Notes under the pieces: model-generated
Database searches by the model: none
What the model was told of the DNA's origin: nothing
What the model saw: only the letters and a program-made list of their open reading frames with translations
Translations under genes and position numbers: made by a program
NCBI GenBank assembly: GCA_039714435.1
Contig: JBDLJJ010000117.1
Coordinates: 1-8,434, forward strand
Source of the DNA: JAZDDE01 sp039714435
GTDB lineage: Bacteria; Gemmatimonadota; Gemmatimonadetes; Palauibacterales; Palauibacteraceae
Length of the DNA: 8,434 bases
Reading direction: 5' to 3'
Shown here: piece after piece, positions 4,632 through 8,434 of the stretch
Layout of the letters: the number at the start of each line of letters is the position of its first letter
Numbering within the stretch: the stretch's first letter is position 1

Positions 4632-7600
4632 TACCCCAGATTCTGGCGCAGCCACCTCTCCGCTTCGGACAGTTCGACGCCGCAGCGCTCAGCGTAGTCG
4701 GAGACCTGATCCCGCCCGACTCGCCCCAGCCCGAAGTACTGAGCCTCGGGGTGCGCGAAGTACCAACCCGCCACGGTCGCGGCCGGAAGCATGGCGAAGC
4801 TTTCGGTCAGCTCCGCGCCCACCGACGCCTCCGCGCCCAGAAGGTCGAAGATGAGCCGCTTCTGCGTGTGGTCCGGACAAGCCGGATATCCCGGAGCGGG
4901 CCGGATTCCGCGGTAGGCCTCCGCGATTCGCGCCTCGTTGTCGAGTGCCTCGCTGCCAGCATACCCCCACAGCTCCCGCCGAACGCGTTCATGAAGCTGC
5001 TCCGCGAAAGCTTCCGCCAGACGGTCGGCCAGCGCCTTCACCATAATGGACCGGTAGTCGTCCAGACTGTCCTCGAAGCGCCGGCTGAGCTCCGCGGCTC
5101 CATGCCCAGCCGAGACAATGAAAGCGCCCACATAGTCGGGCTTCGCGAGCCGCTTGGGCACGATGAAGTCAGCCAGGCCGAGGCTAGGCCGTCCGCCCCG
5201 CTTCTCGAACTGCTGCCGGAGGCCCCGGATCACACCGAGAGGTGAGCCGCCCGCCGCTTCGCCGGGCACGTCGCCGCCCGCCGCTGAGACGTCCGCCGAG
5301 CCCTCCGCGTCGGGATCGTACAGCTCGATATCCTCGTTTACGGACGCGGCGGGGAAGAGCCCTACGGCGCCCCGCGCCGTCAGCAGCTCATCGCGAATGA
5401 TCTCATCCAGCAGTGCCCGCGCGTCGTCAAACAGTGAACGCGCCTCCGGACCCACCGCAGGATCGTCCAGGATGGCCGGAAAACGCCCTTTCAGTTCCCA
5501 GGCCCTGAAGAACGGGGTCCAGTCGATGTAGTCGGCCAGTTCGGCCAGCGGCTGTGGGTCGATGACCGTGATCCCCGGCGAGCGCGGAACGGGTGTCTCG
5601 TAGGCGCCCCAGTCGAGCTGCAGCCCTCGATCACGCGCCTCCGCAAGGGTGAGCAGGCGCCGATTCTCCTGCCTCTCTTCGTGCTCGGCCCGCAGGCGCG
5701 AGTATTCCTCCCGCGTCGAGACGGCGAGCGCTGCGCTCTCCTCCGGATTCGTCAGTTTTCCGACTACGCCCACGCTTCTGGAGGCGTCCAGAACGTGCAG
5801 TGTCGTGCCTTCGTAAGCTGGCTCGATCTTCACGGCGGTGTGCCGCCGGGACGTCGTGGCGCCGCCGATGAGGAGCGGCAGGCCCAACCCTTCCCGCTCG
5901 AGTTCGGAAGCCACGTGAACCATCTCGTCCAGGGACGGTGTGATAAGGCCGCTCAGACCGACTACATCGACGTTCTCCTCCCGGGCCACCCGGAGAATGC
6001 GGTCGGCCGGCACCATGACACCGAGATCGATCACCGTGTAGTTGTTACATTGCAGCACGACCCCGACGATATTCTTTCCGATGTCGTGAACGTCTCCCTT
6101 GACCGTGGCCAGGAGCACTTTTCCGGCTGACAGGTCAGCCAGCCCGAGGTCTTTCTTTTCCTGTTCGAGGTACGGGGTGAGAACTCCGACCGCGCGCTTC
6201 ATGACCCGTGCACTCTTCACGACCTGGGGTAGGAACATCTTTCCGGATCCGAAAAGGTCTCCCACTACATTCATGCCGTCCATCAACGGGCCTTCGATTA
6301 CCGCTATTGGCCGGCCCAGTTCAGCGAGCGCCTCCTCGGCGTCTTCCTCCACGAAGTCCGCCAGCCCGTGCACGAGAGCGTAGACCAGACGCTGGCTGAC
6401 ACCCGACTCTCGCCATGACAGATCAGTTTCTACCCGCCTCTCCTGACCCATGTACTTCACGGCCAGCTCTGTAAGACGCTCGGTGGCCCCTTCGGCCCTC
6501 TGGAACAAGACGTCTTCCACCGCCTCGAGTAGATCAGGCGGGATGTCATCGTAGACGGCCAGGGCCCCGGCGTTGACGATGCCCATGTCCATTCCGGCCT
6601 GAACGGCGTGGTAGAGAAAGGCCGAGTGCATCGCCTCACGCACGGCGGGCGTTCCGCGGAACGAGAAGGAGAGGTTGCTGACTCCTCCGCTGACCCTGGC
6701 GTGGGGGAGTTTCTGTTTGATCTGCCGGCAGGCCTCTATAAAGGCGACCGCATACCCGTCGTGCTCAGGAATGCCGGTCGCCACGGCGAAGACATTGGGG
6801 TCGAACACGATGTCCTCGGGCGGGAACCCGACCTCTTCCGTAAGTATCCGGTAGGCCCGCGTGCAGATCTCCACCTTTCTATCCACCGTGTCCGCCTGGC
6901 CCTGTTCATCAAAGGCCATGACTATCACCGCGGCCCCGTAGCGGCGTACCAACTCCGCATGCCGCCTGAATACGTCTTCGCCTTCCTTGAGACTGATCGA
7001 GTTCACGATGCCCTTGCCCTGAACGCATCTGAGCCCGGCCTCGATCACTTCCCAGCGTGAAGAGTCCACCACGATCGGAACCCGGCATATATCAGGCTCT
7101 CCCGCGATCAGATTCAGAAACCGGACCATGGCGGCCTCTGAATCCAGCAGGCCCTCATCCATGTTCACGTCGATGAGCTGCGCCCCGTTCTCTACCTGCT
7201 GGCGGGCCACCGTGAGCGCGGTTTCGTAGTCATCGGCACGTATCAGATCCGCGAACTGCTTCGAGCCCGTGACATTGGTGCGCTCACCGATGTTGGCGAA
7301 CAACGAGCCCTCGCCTATGCTGAACGGCTCCAGTCCGGCCAGCCGGAGCCGCGGTTCGATGGCCGGCACGCGGCGCGGACTGATCGAGGAGACGGCCCTG
7401 GCGATGGCCTCGATATGGTCAGGTGTGGTTCCGCAGCACCCGCCTACGATGTTGACCAGGCCGCTCTGAGCGAACTCGCCGATCAGGCCGGCGATCTCTT
7501 CCGGCGTCTGGTCATACTCGCCGAATTCGTTGGGCAGGCCGGCGTTGGGGTGGCAGCTGACCCAGACATCCGCCACGCCGCTGATCTCCTCGATATGAGG

Positions 7601-8389
7601 CCGGAGCTGGGCCGCACCGAGCGCGCAGTTGAGGCCTACACTGAGTGGATTGGAGTGCCGCACGGAGTTCCAGAAGGCCTCCGGCGTCTGGCCCGACAGC
7701 GTCCGGCCGCTGGCGTCGGTAATCGTGCCCGAAATCATGAGAGGAATCTGGTATTCCAGGTCGTCTGAAAGGCCCTGGATGGCGAACAGAGCCGCTTTGG
7801 CGTTCAGGGTGTCGAACACCGTCTCGACCAGCAGGATGTCGGCCCCGGCCTCGACCAGAGCCGCGGCTTGCTCCGCATACGCCTGCGCCAGTTCCTCGAA
7901 CGTGATATTACGCAGGCCGGGGTCTGACACATCGGGAGACAGAGTCGCCGTCCGGTTGGTCGGGCCGAGCGCCCCGACCACGAAACGGGGCCGCTCCGGC
8001 ATCTGACTTTCGGCCCGGTCCGCCGCCTCCCTGGCCAGCCGGGCCGAGGCGAGGTTCATCTCCGGGACGAGTTCGGCGCACTCGTAGTCCGCCATCGAGA
8101 TGCGGTTGGCGTTGAAGGTGTTGGTCTCGATCAGGTCGGCGCCCGCCTCGAGATACGCGTCGTGAATGTCCGCGATCACGTCCGGCCGGGTCAGGCTCAG
8201 GAGGTCGTTGTTGCCGGCCAGGGCAACTTTATGGTCCCGGAAGCGCTCACCGTGGAAGTCCTCAGGGCTGAGCCGGCGCGCCTGGATCATCGTGCCCATG
8301 GCGCCGTCCAGCACCATGACGCGCTCGGCCAGGCAGCTTTCGAGCCGCCGCAGCCTGCTAACTCGTTTGTCGGTTACCGTTTTTTCCAT
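4628..8389 (-). CDS. metH: Cobalamin-dependent methionine synthase
   Basis: A 1253-residue complete MetH (E. coli 1227), catalysing methyl transfer from 5-methyltetrahydrofolate via cob(I)alamin to homocysteine, in the cytoplasm. All four modules are present in order. The homocysteine module (about 15-340) has zinc ligands Cys254 (GLNCALG) and Cys318-Cys319 (VGGCCGTT). The folate-binding module (about 355-620) has GERTNVTGSKQF, DVNMDEGLLD and VDSSRWEVIEAGL. The cobalamin cap and Rossmann-like domains (about 655-890) have DVHDIGKNIVG with the cobalt-binding His768, then GLSGLITPSLDEM and GGATTSRRHTAVKI. The AdoMet-dependent reactivation domain (about 920-1253) has WTPFFRAWELKGRFP and RPAPGYPACPDHTQK. 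Every key residue I looked for is intact. ATG 8389 follows AGGCGGG by 2 nt. An Ala/Gly/Asp-rich stretch at about 1026-1052 is longer than in E. coli. No riboswitch is visible in the 45 nt upstream within the window. Methionine-pathway neighbours may lie beyond the right edge. Confidence 0.98.
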   Translation of the reverse strand: MEKTVTDKRVSRLRRLESCLAERVMVLDGAMGTMIQARRLSPEDFHGERFRDHKVALAGNNDLLSLTRPDVIADIHDAYLEAGADLIETNTFNANRISMADYECAELVPEMNLASARLAREAADRAESQMPERPRFVVGALGPTNRTATLSPDVSDPGLRNITFEELAQAYAEQAAALVEAGADILLVETVFDTLNAKAALFAIQGLSDDLEYQIPLMISGTITDASGRTLSGQTPEAFWNSVRHSNPLSVGLNCALGAAQLRPHIEEISGVADVWVSCHPNAGLPNEFGEYDQTPEEIAGLIGEFAQSGLVNIVGGCCGTTPDHIEAIARAVSSISPRRVPAIEPRLRLAGLEPFSIGEGSLFANIGERTNVTGSKQFADLIRADDYETALTVARQQVENGAQLIDVNMDEGLLDSEAAMVRFLNLIAGEPDICRVPIVVDSSRWEVIEAGLRCVQGKGIVNSISLKEGEDVFRRHAELVRRYGAAVIVMAFDEQGQADTVDRKVEICTRAYRILTEEVGFPPEDIVFDPNVFAVATGIPEHDGYAVAFIEACRQIKQKLPHARVSGGVSNLSFSFRGTPAVREAMHSAFLYHAVQAGMDMGIVNAGALAVYDDIPPDLLEAVEDVLFQRAEGATERLTELAVKYMGQERRVETDLSWRESGVSQRLVYALVHGLADFVEEDAEEALAELGRPIAVIEGPLMDGMNVVGDLFGSGKMFLPQVVKSARVMKRAVGVLTPYLEQEKKDLGLADLSAGKVLLATVKGDVHDIGKNIVGVVLQCNNYTVIDLGVMVPADRILRVAREENVDVVGLSGLITPSLDEMVHVASELEREGLGLPLLIGGATTSRRHTAVKIEPAYEGTTLHVLDASRSVGVVGKLTNPEESAALAVSTREEYSRLRAEHEERQENRRLLTLAEARDRGLQLDWGAYETPVPRSPGITVIDPQPLAELADYIDWTPFFRAWELKGRFPAILDDPAVGPEARSLFDDARALLDEIIRDELLTARGAVGLFPAASVNEDIELYDPDAEGSADVSAAGGDVPGEAAGGSPLGVIRGLRQQFEKRGGRPSLGLADFIVPKRLAKPDYVGAFIVSAGHGAAELSRRFEDSLDDYRSIMVKALADRLAEAFAEQLHERVRRELWGYAGSEALDNEARIAEAYRGIRPAPGYPACPDHTQKRLIFDLLGAEASVGAELTESFAMLPAATVAGWYFAHPEAQYFGLGRVGRDQVSDYAERCGVELSEAERWLRQNLGY

Positions 8390-8434
8390 GACCCGCCTAC
8401 AAAAGACCCGCCGCCTCCAAAGCGCAACCGCCGG
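8390..8434 (-). promoter_or_regulatory. metH leader fragment with an 8-bp direct repeat
   Basis: These are the 45 nt upstream of metH, cut by the window edge. Read toward the gene, GGCGGGTC occurs twice (8412-8405 and 8397-8390), 7 nt apart; the copy next to the ATG includes the probable ribosome site. A weak TTGCGC/TTTTGT pair 17 nt apart could be a promoter but would put the start of transcription almost on the ATG. Any riboswitch would have to lie further upstream. Confidence 0.35.

Noticed and set aside
4632..8389. Several plus-strand open frames inside metH (for example 4517-5245, 5681-6130, 6608-7060)
   Set aside because: All lie opposite an uninterrupted, fully conserved MetH. Their compositions are those of antisense GC-rich codons, and no ribosome sites or motifs support them.
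1..8434. Search for mobile elements, CRISPR arrays, tRNAs, defence or toxin-antitoxin genes
   Set aside because: No transposase or integrase motifs, no regularly spaced repeats and no tRNA-like cloverleaf were recognised. The small Cys/His gene has no partner of toxin-antitoxin type.

Overview
The window is a GC-rich bacterial chromosome segment, tightly packed and with ordinary gene organisation. Two predicted Sec signal peptides (one on a probable outer-membrane beta-barrel of the DUF481/YdiY type) and a full-length cobalamin-dependent methionine synthase point to a Gram-negative (diderm), B12-using bacterium. GC richness, GTG and TTG starts and the gene mix would suit Gemmatimonadota, Acidobacteriota or a similar environmental lineage, but this placement is a guess. 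No phage, IS, CRISPR, tRNA or rRNA signal is visible.

Layout. At the left edge, bases 1-140 (minus) are the 5' end of a secreted protein. Divergent from it, a two-gene plus-strand operon (287-1973) encodes a sulfotransferase-like protein and, after a 4-nt gap, a class IV PLP aminotransferase (branched-chain or D-amino-acid transaminase superfamily). A short convergent gap follows. Next come two minus-strand genes: a DUF481-like outer-membrane protein (2358-3122, TTG start) and downstream a 90-residue protein with a Cys/His zinc-knuckle-like N-terminus and one C-terminal membrane helix (2031-2303, GTG start). Divergent from these is a plus-strand group II PLP-dependent decarboxylase (3228-4631). 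It ends tail-to-tail with metH (4628-8389, minus), which fills nearly half the window; the two genes overlap in a CTAG that supplies both stop codons.

How the genes work together. The only firm functional unit is the sulfotransferase/aminotransferase pair, whose translational coupling implies a shared pathway. metH makes methionine from homocysteine and 5-methyltetrahydrofolate. The decarboxylase and the envelope genes have no evident link to it. Two enzymes (aminotransferase and decarboxylase) use PLP on amino-acid-like substrates, but their substrates cannot be read from sequence.

I do not see a clear new multi-gene system. The most promising leads are the sulfotransferase/class IV aminotransferase pair, for which I know of no established biochemical role, and the membrane-anchored Cys/His microprotein next to the DUF481-like barrel.
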